Positions 49,833 to 63,036 of a stretch of 64,000 nt of DNA are shown here, piece after piece. The position numbers were made by a program, and so were the translations under genes. Each line of letters begins with the position of its first letter. Position 1 is the first letter of the stretch. The notes under the pieces were generated by a model. It worked only from the letters and a program-made list of their open reading frames with translations, searched no databases and was not told the origin of the DNA. Source of the stretch: Apis mellifera (Eukaryota; Arthropoda; Insecta; Hymenoptera; Apidae); assembly GCF_003254395.2 (NCBI RefSeq), contig NC_037646.1, positions 11,403,381 to 11,467,380 of the forward strand, written 5' to 3'.

Positions 49833-50612
49833 TTATTTGCATAGAAACATAGTACATAGAGACGGAATTTTTTTTCGTTAAAGGGTATCGATGTCGTCCT
49901 AGGTGTTCTCTCTTTCTTGGCTGAAACTGGCAATGTCACCGCTTCCACAGCGAAATGTCGCCGTGAAATAACGATGCCCGTATCCACTTACTGTGGTTTT
50001 CCTTGAGTTTTTGCACGGCTGTCCGCGCGATATATTAGCCGTGTGCACTTGCTCTCGGAGCAAGATGAACGTTGAAGGATTTTGGACCGAGAACAGAAAT
50101 TCTCTGGATCGCAATACATTCTCTCGGATATTGGAAAATACTCGAAAAAACAATATTTTCTCGATAAGCGGTTCCCAGAAGCCTGATGGATCAATATTTG
50201 GGCCTAATATTAGAAGTAAAATTTGTTTAATCCTAAAACTTTCTCTCTCTCTCTCTAATATATATATATATATATTTATTTTTTAAAAAAGAAATATTCT
50301 ACCTTACCGACCGTGAATTTGTGAATCGACGAACGTGTTGAAAAATCTGGAAGATTAATTTCGCGAAGGCGTACGAAAGTGCAATTCTTCGATGCCACGA
50401 ACGCGTGACTAATTCTAGATACGTTCAGAATAATACACTACAGAAGTTATTCCCGGAACAGTAAATAAAGATTGTGCAACAGCGTAACCGCGCATATATT
50501 TCGCGTAGAACTAGCGGTGAACCAATTAAACGTAATCGTATATCTATCGTGTAATAGAAATAGCATGGTGGAAGAAAACGATGAATGGAAACGAAAGAAG
50601 CAGAAAAACGAA

Positions 50613-50650
<38 letters not shown>

Positions 50651-51091
50651 TTCATTCGATTTTTTATCTTCGTATGCAAGAAAGCTTTTCGTTTAATTTT
50701 TTTTCGTTTAATTTATGATAAAAAATTCGAAAAGAAGGAAAAAAAAAAAAAAACACGGCGATCGAACATCTCTGGATATCTTCGGCGATTTTTAGATTTA
50801 GATGTAAGATAGAGATGCGTCAAAATCCCGTTGCTTGCTTACTTACCAACAGAGCAGAGGATATCAATATACGTCGAAGGAATGAATAAAACATATCGTG
50901 GACATGATTTCATCGCCTCGATCGAGCAAATTGACTTTTATAGGATATCGCCGATTGAAATTGCATAATCGAGAGTATTGAGCGCAAATGAAGCGTGATG
51001 ATAAGAATTCAGTTCAGGTTCTTTTTCTTGCCGGAGTCGAGTTGAAAAAATTCCTTTATTCTTTTGCCACGGTCTCTGATACGGCTCGTTT

Positions 51092-51142
51092 ATTTTCTTT
51101 TTCTTTTTCTTTTTTTTTTTTTTTTTTTTTTTTTCTCTTTTT
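51092..51142. repeat. Long poly(T)/CT-rich tract
   Basis: (TTTTTC)n leading into an uninterrupted run of about 25 T, then CTCTTTTT. It lies in the beta-spectrin intron and is probably variable in length. Confidence 0.9.
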
Positions 51143-53087
51143 ACAATTACACGATATTACTTAGGTAATTTTTTTTGGATTGTTGCCATTGTTTCTTTGG
51201 ATCGCAAATATTTTAAGTGATTTAAATAATTTTGACGAATATATTGGTTATCGATACAAGCAAGATTTTTAATATCGAAGATTATTGAAATGGGGTGAAA
51301 GAAAGTGGAGAAACTTTTAAGGCTTTGGGTATGTTTGAAGATTTCACAAAATTGTGTTGAATATGCACTATGAAATCAAAATTTGGAGAGTTACAGTTTG
51401 AGGAGAGATTATTGGTTTAGGAACTGTTTGCTAGTCGTTTAGACCGTCCAGTTTGCTTGGACATCATACAACTAAAAAAGATTAAAGATGTTGATTTAGA
51501 TCTTCTGTATTAACACCATTTCCATCCATTGTTTATCAAAATCGAGCTTCGATTTCAATGCGAATTTATTTTAAGAAGCAGAGAGCATACCTTTCTTCTC
51601 TCCAAAAATTATTCGTTTAAAAATATTTAACAATTCGAGTACAAGTTTCGAAAAATATTAGAAATAATATTACATTATTTCTACGTAATAATATTACATA
51701 GTTTTAACTCTTTAATTCTCGAGACAAGCGATAATTTATATCAAACACGCTCGATTTAATCGTGTTATTTCACGATTTCGCTCGATTATCGTATTTTCAT
51801 TGAATGAAAAAAAAAAGGAAAAAAAAAAAAAAACGCGAGAGGTGTTTTTATCGAAATCTCTTGAAAGTTCGATATTATATTTATCAGATATATACTGCAC
51901 GATATATCGTATTAAGTAAGGCTAATAAAAAAAAGTCTTATCTTATCTTCGATCGTTACGTCAGAGATACGTCTGGCGATCGCGAGGAGAGAGAGAGAGG
52001 ATTTTGAGGAAAGAAACGTTACACAGCTTATTGTCAAGTGCACGTACACCGTTTATTCTGTATCGTAGTCGTGGACACAACTCGTTGCCTTGCGTATACG
52101 TAATGAGAACGTGTGTGGGATTCGTGCGATTACATCATGCGAATGATGTCACACGTGCGAAATATGCGCCAATGGCGTCGCATACGCCATGGACGTTACA
52201 AACGGATGAATATATACCGTTCGTTCGTCCCGGCTCTTCTCTTCGTATCCTTAAATCGTTCCTTCCTGATACCGTGATCCGTAATTGAAACAATTTGGCT
52301 ATTGTTACGTAGGTATCTCGTGTCATCGAATGGGCACGATGTAATAATATATGTAAAGCATATATATATGAAAATTTTTACTTTCTAAAGGGGGATAAGA
52401 AAGAGAAAATTAGGATTGGAACGCTTATTCGATTTATTGTGGATGATATAGATTATGGGTCAGGTGAAATTTTTACTATTAAAGGGAAGTAAGAAAAATA
52501 TAAGTATATTAATCAGAGAATTTTTTTAAAAAATTGAAACATTTTGGATAAAGTATTGTTATCGAACGAACATGTTTATAGTAATGTAATAAGAGCGGAT
52601 GAAATTTTTGTTCGCTAAAAGAGAAAAAGGAAATTAGAATTGGATGGGAAACGCTTAATTGAATTATTGTGGTTATGTAATATGGTAATTCAGATCGTTT
52701 GAAATTTTTACCATTAAAGGGAAGTGAGGAAACTGTAAAGAATAATTATTTATTTATAAAAATCCGTAATTGAAAAAATTTGACTGGATTGTTGTTACAT
52801 AGCACGATAAAGTGGATCGGATATTTTTACTATTAAAGGGAAAAATACGTCGATCTATAGAGAGTTTTTAAAAATAACAATCCAGCCCTCTCATAGTCGA
52901 AGAAAAGTGGGGATCGGATGTGAAAGTGTTGTGTATATGAGAGATACGTATTCGAGAGATTCGATGATGTATGATTTATAAAAAAAAAAAAAAAGGTGGG
53001 ATAAAAATTGACGATGAATCTGTTTCTGTTTCAGGAGCACCCTTTCGAAGGGTAAGAAAGAAGTGAGTTGTTGGTCCGATTGACAAA

Positions 53088-56000
53088 ATGACGACCGACA
53101 TCTCGGTGGTGCGCGGGGGTTGGGACCCGACGCTACAACAAGAGATTGTCGATGAGTACGAATACGACGGGGGAAACTCGAGTTCGAGACTTTTCGAACG
53201 TTCACGGATCAAAGCTTTAGCTGGTACGCTCGACCGTTCCTGTCTTCTCTTTATTTTTATAGCCTTTCGACGAGAGGCTCGCTCGCTCGCTCGCTCGCTC
53301 AAGGACGAATTTGCCATTTTCTGTACCACGTGCCGTCGTAATTAGGATTATAAAATTTTTTGCTCGCGATAATTCTGACGCGTTCCGACAACTGCCCAAG
53401 GATCCGTGTGTTATATATTTAAAATTGTAAAGATAAATTTATACACCGAGGCATCGAATAACGAAATTATTAATTATCGATACAAATATTTTTTGTTTTA
53501 TAAACTCGTGAAATTTTAGTTTACATTCATCGTAGAAAATTCTCTTCGTTAGAAAAATATATATATATATTTCGAAGTAAATCACTCGTAAAGATTGTAG
53601 TGAAAAAAAGATTGAAATATCGAAGATAAAAAGAAGGAGAATAAAGCGATAAAGCCTTCGATTTGAAAAAAATAAAGATAAAATAAAATTTTTTTTTATA
53701 ATCTTACGTTTTGAATACGTTGGTTCGATTTCAGGTGAACGTGAATTGGTACAAAAAAAGACTTTCCAAAAATGGGTCAACTCCCACTTGGTTCGATGCT
53801 CTTGCCGGATCGGGGACTTGTACGTCGATCTCCGCGACGGGAAAATGCTGATCAAGCTTCTCGAGATCCTCTCCGGGGAACGGTTGCCGCGACCGACGAA
53901 AGGGAAAATGCGGATCCACTGTTTGGAGAACGTGGACAAGGCGTTGCAATTCCTACGCGAGCAACGCGTCCACTTGGAAAACATGGGCTCGCACGACATA
54001 GTGGATGGAAATCCGCGATTATCCCTAGGCCTCATTTGGACCATAATCTTGCGATTCCAGATACAGGATATCACGATCGAGGAGACGGATAATCAGGAAA
54101 CGAAATCGGCCAAGGACGCGCTTCTTCTCTGGTGCCAGATGAAAACCGCCGGTTACCATAACGTGAACGTGAGGAATTTCACGACTTCTTGGCGCGACGG
54201 GTTGGCGTTCAACGCCATCATTCACAAACACCGGCCAGATTTGATCCAGTTCGAGAAACTGTCCAAGTCGAACGCCATATACAACTTGAACAACGCGTTC
54301 AACGTGGCCGAGGACAAGCTCGGTCTGACGAAACTTTTGGACGCGGAGGATATTTTCGTGGACCATCCGGACGAGAAATCGATCATCACTTACGTGGTCA
54401 CGTATTACCATTACTTCTCCAAGATGAAACAGGAGACGGTGCAAGGTAAAAGGATAGGCAAAGTGGTCGGCATTGCAATGGAGAACGATCGCATGATACA
54501 CGAGTACGAGAGCCTGACCAGCGATCTGTTGCGTTGGATCGAGGGTACTATAGAGGCGTTGGGCGACCGCCGATTTGCCAATTCGTTGGTGGGTGTCCAG
54601 TCTCAGCTTTCCCAATTCTCCAACTACCGAACCGTGGAGAAACCGCCCAAGTTCGTCGAGAAGGGGAACCTCGAGGTGTTGCTGTTCACCTTGCAGTCGA
54701 AGATGCGCGCGAACAATCAGAAACCGTACACGCCCAAGGAGGGGAAGATGATCTCGGACATAAACAAGGCGTGGGAGAGGTTGGAGAAGGCGGAGCACGA
54801 GCGCGAGCTAGCCCTTCGGGAGGAGTTGATCCGCCAGGAGAAGTTGGAGCAATTGGCGGCGAGGTTCAATCGGAAGGCGAGCATGAGGGAGACCTGGCTG
54901 TCCGAGAACCAGCGCCTCGTCTCCCAGGACAATTTCGGCTTCGACTTGGCGGCCGTCGAGGCGGCGGCGAAGAAGCACGAGGCCATCGAGACGGACATCT
55001 TCGCGTACGAGGAGCGGGTCCAGGCCGTGATGGCCGTCTCCCAGGAACTCGAGGCAGAGAATTACCACGACATAGAGCGCATCAACGCCCGAAAGGACAA
55101 CGTGCTCAGACTGTGGAATTACTTGTTGGAGCTGCTCCGCGCGAGGAGGATGAGGCTGGAGCTGTCCCTCCAGCTGCAGCAAAACTTCCAAGAGATGTTG
55201 TACATCCTCGACAGCATGGAGGAGATAAAGATGCGCCTGTTGACCGACGATTACGGGAAACACTTGATGGGCGTGGAGGATCTGTTGCAGAAGCACTCCC
55301 TGGTCGAGGCCGATATCAACGTGTTGGGGGAGAGGGTGAAGGCGGTGGTGCAACAGAGCCAGAGATTCCTCGACCACGGGGAGGGATACAGGCCTTGCGA
55401 CCCGGCGATCATAGTGGAGCGCGTGCAACAACTCGAGGACGCTTACGCCGAGCTGGTACGATTGGCGGTGGAGAGGAGGGCCAGGCTGGAGGAGTCTCGA
55501 AAGTTGTGGCAATTCTACTGGGACATGGCCGACGAGGAGAATTGGATAAAGGAGAAGGAGCAGATAGTGTCCACCGGGGACATCGGCCACGACTTGACCA
55601 CGATAAACCTCCTCCTGTCCAAGCACAAAGCGCTCGAGAACGAGATCCAATCCCACGAGCCCCAACTGATGTCCGTGGCAGCGGTCGGGGACGAGTTGGT
55701 CCGCCAGAAACACTTCGGCTCGGACAGGATCCAGGAGAGGCTTCACGAGATCCTGGGCATGTGGAATCACCTGTTGGATCTGGCTGCATTCAGAAGGAAA
55801 CGATTGGAGGAGGCGGTCGACTACCACCAGTTGTTCGCCGACGCGGACGACATAGACATTTGGATGCTGGACACGTTGCGGCTAGTCTCGTCCGAGGACG
55901 TCGGCAGGGACGAGGCCAACGTGCAGTCGTTGCTGAAGAAGCACAAGGACGTGACGGACGAGCTGAAGAATTACGCAGCCACCATCGACCAACTCCATCA

Positions 56001-59000
56001 ACAGGCCTCGTCCCTCGGCGAGCAGGACGCCAAGTCGCCCGAGGTGTTGGAGAGGCTCGCCTCCATCGACTCCAGGTACAAGGAGTTGATGGAGCTCGCC
56101 AAGCTTCGAAAGCAGAGGCTGTTGGACGCGTTGTCGTTGTACAAGTTGTTCAGCGAGTCGGACGGCGTGGAGCAGTGGATAGGGGAGAAGAATCGGATGC
56201 TGGAGACGATGGTCCCCGCCAAGGATATCGAGGACGTGGAGATAATGAAGCACAGGTACAACGGGTTCGAGAAGGAGATGTACGCGAACGCGTCCCGCGT
56301 CGCAGTGGTGAATCAACTGGCCAGGCAGTTGTTGCACGTCGAGCATCCAAACTCGGAGCAGATCGTGGCGCGGCAGAACGAGCTGAACCAGAAGTGGGCC
56401 GAGCTGAGGGAGAAGGCGGAGAACAAGAGGGACGAGTTGAACTCGGCCCACGGGGTGCAGACGTTCCACATCGAGTGCCGGGAGACCGTGTCCTGGATCG
56501 AGGACAAGAAACGCATCCTCCAGCAGACGGACAGCCTGGAGATGGATCTGACCGGGGTGATGACGTTGCAGCGCAGATTGAGCGGGATGGAGCGCGACTT
56601 GGCCGCGATCCAGGCGAAGCTGGACGCGTTGGAGATGGAGGCGCAGAATATCCAGCAGCAGAACCTCGAGGATCCCGAGGTGATCAAGGGAAGGATCGAC
56701 CAGATACACACGATATGGGAGCAATTGACGCAGATGTTGAAGGAGCGGGACGCGAAACTCGAGGAGGCGGGCGACCTGCACAGATTCCTCAGGGATCTGG
56801 ACCACTTCCAGGCGTGGTTGACCAAGACCCAGACCGACGTGGCGAGCGAGGACACGCCAACTACGTTGGCAGACGCTGAGAAACTGTTGACCCAACACCA
56901 GAACATCAAGGAGGAGATCGACAATTACACGGACGATTACCAGAAGATGATGGAGTACGGGGAGAGGTTGACGAGCGAGGCCGGGGACGGCGACACCCAG
57001 TACATGTTCCTCAGGGAGAGGTTGAACGCTCTGAAGATGGGCTGGGAGGAGTTGCACCAGATGTGGGTGAACAGGAAGATCCTGCTGTCCAATTCCCTCA
57101 ACTTGCAGATATTCGACCGCGACGCTCGCCAGGCAGAGGTGCTTTTGTCCCAGCAAGAGCACATTCTCGCCAAGGATGAAACTCCGGCCAATTTCGAGCA
57201 GGCCGAGCACATGATTAAACGGCACGAGGCGTTCATGACCACGATGGACGCGAACGACGAGAAGATCAATTCCGTGGTCCAGTACGCTGGACGGCTTGTC
57301 GACGAGGGACACTTCGCGGCCGACAAAGTCAAGAGGAAGGCGGAGAGCATCAACGAGCGACGCCGTATAAACCGGGAGAAGGCGAACCAGTACATGGAGA
57401 AGCTGAAGGATCAGTTGCAGTTGCAGATGTTCCTGCAGGATTGCGAGGAGTTGGGCGAATGGGTGCAGGAGAAGCACATCACCGCCCAGGACGAGACTTA
57501 CAGGAGCGCCAAGACCGTGCACAGCAAGTGGACCAGGCATCAGGCGTTCGAGGCTGAGATAGCGAGCAACAAGGATCGCTTGCAGCAGTTGCAACAGGCG
57601 GCCGAGGAGTTGATCCAACAGAAGCCAGACCTGGCCGAGATCATCAAGCCGAAGGTGGCCGAATTGGCCGATCAATTCGAGGAGCTCGAAACGACCACGC
57701 ACGACAAAGGGGAACGATTGTTCGACGCGAATCGGGAGGTTCTCATCCACCAGACCTGCGACGACATCGACTCGTGGATGAACGAGTTGGAGAAGCAAAT
57801 CGAGAGCACGGACACGGGATCAGATCTGGCCTCGGTCAACATCCTGATGCAGAAGCAACAGATGATCGAGACGCAGATGGCGGTGAAGGCGAGGCAGGTT
57901 ACCGAGTTGGACAAACAGGCGGAGCACTTGCAGCGCACCGTGCCCGAGGACAAGATGGAGGAGATCAAGTGCAAGAAGGAGAAGGTGGCCCAGAGGTTTG
58001 CCCAGTTGAAGGCGCCGTTGATCGACAGGCAGCGCCAGTTGGAGAAGAAGAAGGAGGCGTTCCAGTTCAGGCGGGACGTGGAGGACGAGAAGCTGTGGAT
58101 AGCCGAGAAGATGCCGCAGGCGACCAGCACCGAGTACGGGAACTCGTTGTTCAACGTGCACATGCTGAAGAAGAAGAATCAATCTTTGCGCACCGAGATA
58201 GAGAATCACGAGCCGAGGATCAATCTGGTTTGCAACAACGGGCAGAAGCTGATAGACGAAGGGCACGAGGACAGCCCCGAGTTCCAGAAGCTGATATCCG
58301 AGCTGACCGAGAAGTGGAAGGAGTTGAAGCACGCGGTGGACGACAGGAACAAGCACCTCCTTCAGAACGAGAAGGCGCAGCAATACTTCTTCGACGCGAC
58401 GGAGGCGGAATCTTGGATGAGCGAGCAGGAGTTGTACATGATGGTCGAGGATCGCGGCAAGGACGAGATCTCTGCCCAGAATCTGATGAAGAAGCACGAG
58501 TCTTTGGAGCACGCGGTCGAAGATTACGCGGAGACTATTCGCCAATTGGGCGAAACTGCCAGGCAATTGATCAACGATCAACACCCGCTAGGCGATCAGA
58601 TAGCCGTGAAACAATCCCAGGTGGACAAGCTGTACGCAGGCCTGAAGGATCTGGCCGGTGAACGGAGGGCCAAGTTGGACGAGGCGCTTCAGTTGTTCAT
58701 GCTGAACAGGGAGGTGGACGATCTGGAACAGTGGATCGCCGAGAGGGAATTGGTCGCTGGAAGCCACGAGTTGGGCCAAGATTACGACCACGTGACGCTC
58801 CTCTGGGAAAGGTTCAAGGAGTTCGCGCGGGACACGGAGGCGATAGGGTCGGAGAGAGTGGCGGCCGTGAACGGGATCGCGGATTCCCTGATAGCGACCG
58901 GCCACTCGGACGCTGCCACGATCGCCGAATGGAAGGACGGGTTGAACGAGGTGTGGCAGGATTTGTTGGAATTGATCGAGACGCGTACGCAGATGTTGCA

Positions 59001-61990
59001 AGCCAGCCGAGAGTTGCACAAATTCTTCCACGATTGCAAAGACGTGCTTGGAAGAATATTGGAGAAGCAGAACGCGATGTCGGACGAGTTGGGCCGGGAC
59101 GCCGGCTCCGTTTCAGCCCTGCAACGGAAACACGCCAATTTCATGCAGGATTTGTCCACGTTGCAAAGCCAGGTGACCCAGATACAAGAGGAGTCCGCCA
59201 AGTTGCAGGCGAGTTACGCGGGGGACAAGGCTAGGGAGATAACGAATCGCGAGGGAGAGGTGGTCGCCGCGTGGAACAACCTTCAGTCGTTGTGCGACGC
59301 CAGGAGGACCAAGTTGGAGGACACCGGTGATCTGTTCCGATTCTTCAACATGGTCAGAACACTTATGATTTGGATGGACGACGTGGTCCGCCAGATGAAC
59401 ACCTCGGAGAAGCCTCGAGACGTGGCCGGGGTTGAGCTGCTCATGAACAATCATCAAAGTTTGAAAGCCGAGATAGACGCCAGGGAGGATAACTTGATGG
59501 CGTGCATCAATCTTGGAAAAGATTTGCTGGCTAGAAATCATTACGCGAGCAGCCAGATCAAAGAGAAATTGGCAGCTCTGACGGATCATAGAAACGCCTT
59601 GTTGCATAGATGGGAGGAACGCTGGGAGAATTTGCAACTGAGTAAATATTTTATTACAATATTTTCGTTGAAGGTAAATAAACTTGTTGACACACCTCTC
59701 GTTAACGTGTAACGTGTTTCTTACAGTTTTGGAGGTGTATCAATTCGCAAGAGACGCTGCGGTTGCCGAAGCGTGGTTGATCGCCCAAGAACCGTACCTT
59801 ATGAGCCAAGAGCTTGGCGTAAGTAATTTGGAATAATTTCTCTAACGTGTGATCATCGTTTAAATTATTATTAACTGAACGTGTAATTGTTGTAGCACAC
59901 GATCGACGAAGTGGAGAACCTGATCAAGAAACACGAAGCGTTCGAAAAATCGGCAGCCGCGCAGGAAGAAAGGTTTAGTGCCTTGCATCGACTCACTACG
60001 GTCAGTGTTTTTCCATCCCTTTATTAAAAATTACAGATATCTTATTCGTGAAACGAATATATTCGATGAAAATTCCTGCGTGTTGCAGTTTGAGTTGAAG
60101 GAAATGAAGAGGAGGGAACAAGAACGGGAAGAAGAGGAAAGACGCAAGAAAGAGGAGGCCGCGGCAGCCGAGGCAGCTCGATTAGCTAAAGCAACGCCTG
60201 TAACTAGTCCAGACGAACCACCTAGCGAGAGGTATTTTTTAAACTGCTTCTTTTTTTTTTATTTAAAAATAAAAATAGTTTAATAAGAAAGAAGCTATTA
60301 CAGTAATGAAATTATAGAATTTGAATTGATAATTGAGTAATAAAATTAGAATGCAATCAAATTGGATGTAAATATAGTAAAGTAAGAATATAATTTTTGT
60401 GGAAACAGAGCAGAAGCAGAGGGTGTACCAAGTGGGGAACGTCCAACTGGAGAAGATGAGTCGCATGGTAAGATGATAAAACGTATGCATAATATTTTGA
60501 AAAGTAATTTGACAAGAGTGCCATATAAGTTGCATTTTAATACGTTAAAGGATAACGATAATTTATTCAAAAGACTAATTATGATATCGAATAAAAAGAT
60601 TAATTTTCTTGAATGTTTTTTTTTCTCGTGTTTTAAAATGATTCTCTGAGAAAATTTCAAATCAAACGGGCTCCGACAGAGACCTTTATTCGGCTATATA
60701 AAATTAATAGAAATGTTCTTTTTTCTTTCTTTCTTTCTTTTTTTTTTTTTTTTTTTTTTTGTTCCACTAATACAATATTGTATTGTACAAGTTTGCTTTC
60801 CACGTATTTTTGTACACTTAACTCTTAGGCGACTGGTTTTACAAACTGGTTTGTTTGGATAAGCATGAAATTGCTAACAGCACGTTTATTTTTGCCTTTC
60901 TCTTTTTCCAACCTATTGTCAACATTGTGGCTCCGTCCCGTTTGAAAATCCTGGTGTTCCTGATTATTAATCCTTTCCTGAACGCACCTTTAAATGCGGC
61001 ACGGAATGCACAATCCACAGTGGCACCTCGCAAGGCTTCTACACGTACACCACAGCCTCAAGACAAGCCCAAGGAAGGTGAGTGTCCTGATGAAATGAAT
61101 ATCGCCAATTTTGCACTCGATATTTTATTATAAAATGATTATTATTGTTAAAAAAAACTTATTATATTTTTTTCATATTCATATAGCGTATTGTTTACAT
61201 CATTTAATTATCGCATCATCATTTTTATTGCATTGTCTGTTAATTTTTTTATAATCATATTCTCTCTCTCTCTCTCTTTTTTACAATTCATTTTAATATC
61301 ATTTGTCTTTCTCATTGTGGCTAATGAGTGCAAAGGGTTAAAAATCTTTTTCAGGATGAACAGAAATCATTTTATATATATATATAATAATATATATGTA
61401 CTAATTTTAATTATTCATTTCTTTAATAGCATCACTTCATTGAATATCAGTATATTCTCTTTTGATTTATTAAAAATCAATAATCAAGCTTTTTCAAAAT
61501 GTTTTAACACAACTTTGTATTCATCCCGTTTTACTCTTATTCCGCAAACGAGAATCTGGTATTTGATGATTGAATTGCACTTTATATATAGATCCTGCTA
61601 TATCGATCCTTTAAGCTGGTGATGGAGCATAAAATTAAATCATCTGGCATCATCTGATTTACGGCAGATCGGTTTTCTTTCTTTCCATCGTGGAAATATT
61701 TAATTCGAATTGTGTAATAATATTTACAACGAGTAATTTTACGCAAGCTAAACTTATAAATATTTTTCTCGGCAAAAAGGAGGGGAGGGGAGAGAAAAAA
61801 ATGTCTTCGATTCAATTTTTACACAATTCGAGTTAAATGATAAATTTCACTGATGATCTTTGTGTCTTTCAGCATATTCTTAGGCCAATTACTTCTGCCT
61901 TTCGCTATAATCGATAAGCTGTGTTCATTTACTTGCTTTTATTAACTGTTTTTAGCAGGTGATGGAGACATTCTACCCGAGACAAAGTGA
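53088..61990 (+). CDS. beta-Spec: Beta-spectrin (short-tail reading; PH domain not in window)
   Basis: Exons 53088-53223, 53735-59641, 59727-59818, 59896-60000, 60089-60231, 60409-60467, 61021-61077 and 61959-61990 join in phase to 2,176 residues. The start MTTDISVVRGGWDP and EYDGGNSSSRLFERSR match insect beta-spectrin. Two calponin-homology domains (about 53-160, 172-280) bind actin, with VQKKTFQKWVNSHL and CQMKTAGYHNVNVRNFTTSWRDGLAFNAIIHKHRPD. About 16 full spectrin repeats follow, then the partial tetramerisation repeat (EVYQFARDAAVAEAWLIAQEPYLMSQELG). A Glu/Arg/Ala-rich linker ends at a stop after GDGDILPETK. This ending lacks the PH domain, as in short mammalian isoforms; a longer splice form is likely (see 62625-62720). 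It crosslinks actin under membranes and binds ankyrin. One exon of 5.9 kb carries most of the protein and has GC-rich third positions, unlike every neighbour. Confidence 0.96.
60718..60760. repeat. (TTTC)n / poly(T) tract in a beta-spectrin intron
   Basis: Four TTTC units then about 20 T. It sits 260 bp upstream of the acceptor at 61020 and is likely length-variable. Confidence 0.9.
61021..61077 (+). CDS. beta-Spec: Beta-spectrin 3' linker exon (phase 1-1 cassette)
   Basis: Acceptor AATCCACAG/TGGC and strong donor GAAG/GTGAGT bound a 57 bp exon coding VAPRKASTRTPQPQDKPKE. It enters and leaves in phase 1, so it can be skipped without a frame change. Its composition (Pro, Thr, Lys) fits the linker between the last repeat and a PH domain. 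Confidence 0.7.
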
Positions 61991-62624
61991 CTTATTTATG
62001 TAGAAAAATTATTAATAATGATATTTATTCAAATATAACATCAGGAAAGTTTGTTAATATTGCAATCTAATCGTTGAAATATTTCACGATTTTATTTGAT
62101 TATATTAAATAAATTCTATTCTTATACAATAATCGAATACAATGATTTTTGCAAAAATATAGGTTAAAATCAATTTCACGAATTGAAATCGTGTTTTTCG
62201 ATTAAAAAATTTATTTCGAATTTATAATTCGAAAGGTAAGCACACACCGGTGATCACTTAAAAACTTAATTTATTTATTCTAACGATTCTGAAATTTCAA
62301 AATATGCTTGTGCGTGTGCGTGCATCTTTCCTTCCGAATAACGGATGCTTGTTCATTCGTTCGTTTTCGACCATGTTGTTTCGTTTGTGTTATTAACTTC
62401 TATTATTAATTTCTCATCTTATTACATCCACAAGTACGCATCGACAAGCTTCAAAAACATTATTCATCATATATAAATGTTCTTTCACTTATTTTTAACA
62501 TAAATAACGTAAGAGATACGACGTTCGGTATCTCGACATCTCGCTTCCATCGAGAGTTATCTTTCTCGCTCTGAATATCCGTTTTCAAAGTATAGCATGT
62601 TAAAATTGGTGTGATGGTGTATAG
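61991..62624 (+). other. Beta-spectrin short-isoform 3' UTR or intron
   Basis: AT-rich sequence following the short-isoform stop. No canonical AATAAA was picked out with confidence. Short open frames on the minus strand here overlap the next exon and show no family match. Confidence 0.5.
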
Positions 62625-62720
62625 TGCATGTTCAGAAACCTGCGCGTCTATCCACGCGAGGAGAAGCAACGCCACCTGCCACCTCTTCGAAACCTCCGCA
62701 AGGTCTATCTAGTCCAACAA
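62625..62720 (+). CDS. beta-Spec: Probable beta-spectrin long-isoform linker exon
   Basis: An acceptor (TGTATAG/TGC) and a strong donor (ACAA/GTAAGT) bound 96 bp coding VHVQKPARLSTRGEATPPAT then SSKPPQGLSSPT, a Pro/Ser/Thr linker. It also enters and leaves in phase 1, so it is compatible with the exons ending at 60467 or 61077. It would bypass the stop in the 61959-61990 exon and lead to PH-domain exons beyond the window. An alternative acceptor 11 bp downstream (GTTCAG/AAA) gives a phase that does not fit those donors. Pyrimidine content before the preferred acceptor is poor, hence the moderate score. Confidence 0.55.
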
Positions 62721-63036
62721 GTAAGTTCATTTCAAGGATTAATTATTCTCTTCATTCATCCATTCATTCACGATAAAAGGAAGGTCGTATCAAAAAAAAA
62801 AAATTAATCAGATTAATCCACGATAATACAACGATATATATATATAATCATCATCATTGGCATGAATCTGTTCGAAAAGATTTCATCGAAACGGTTAATT
62901 TCATAATTTGAAAAGAAGCGCAAGATAAATGTGACAAAAGAGAAATATATATATAAGAAGAAGACGCTCTTTTCTTACAATTAAAAGAAAATTATAGAAA
63001 AACGTAGTGTAAAAAGTGTTGTATTGCGTCGGAATA
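62721..63036. other. Spacer between the last beta-spectrin exon and peroxiredoxin
   Basis: About 315 bp of AT-rich DNA after the donor at 62721, holding the short 3' UTR of peroxiredoxin on the minus strand. Nothing else seen. Confidence 0.6.

Larger units (their letters stand above)
41502..53034 (+). other. Probable 11.5 kb first intron of beta-spectrin
   Basis: No recognisable coding exon. From about 44.4 kb on, the DNA is less AT-rich and contains many mixed-composition blocks with short dyads (44356-44380, 45101-45110, 46122-46250, 47171-47195, 49216-49234 and 52172-52190), typical of a regulatory first intron. Microsatellites include (TA)n at 42486-42534 and 44918-44943, (GGA)n at 49739-49784, (CTT)n at 49790-49832, (TC)n near 50240-50258 and 50606-50644, and a poly(T) tract at 51092-51142. 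The acceptor CTGTTTCTGTTTCAG at 53020-53034 is strong. Alternative promoters inside cannot be excluded. Confidence 0.5.

Noticed and set aside
49561..49987. Poly-Gly, poly-Ser, poly-Leu and Glu-rich frames
   Set aside because: Produced by (GGA)n and (CTT)n microsatellites.
51092..51142. Retrotransposon poly(A) tail (minus strand)
   Set aside because: No adjoining retroelement sequence or target duplication was seen; simple slippage is enough.
52891..53399. Minus-strand frames over the beta-spectrin start exon
   Set aside because: Antisense shadows of the start exon and of the GCTC repeat near 53277-53300.
54534..56879. 781-codon plus-strand frame overlapping beta-spectrin
   Set aside because: Shifted frame of the same exon, Gly/Arg/Glu-rich translation; explained by third-position GC bias.
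55882..57798. 638-codon open frame antisense to beta-spectrin (also shorter ones on the minus strand)
   Set aside because: Leu/Val/His-rich, low-complexity translation mirroring GC-rich spectrin codons; no start context, splice signals or family match. It is a shadow of codon bias.
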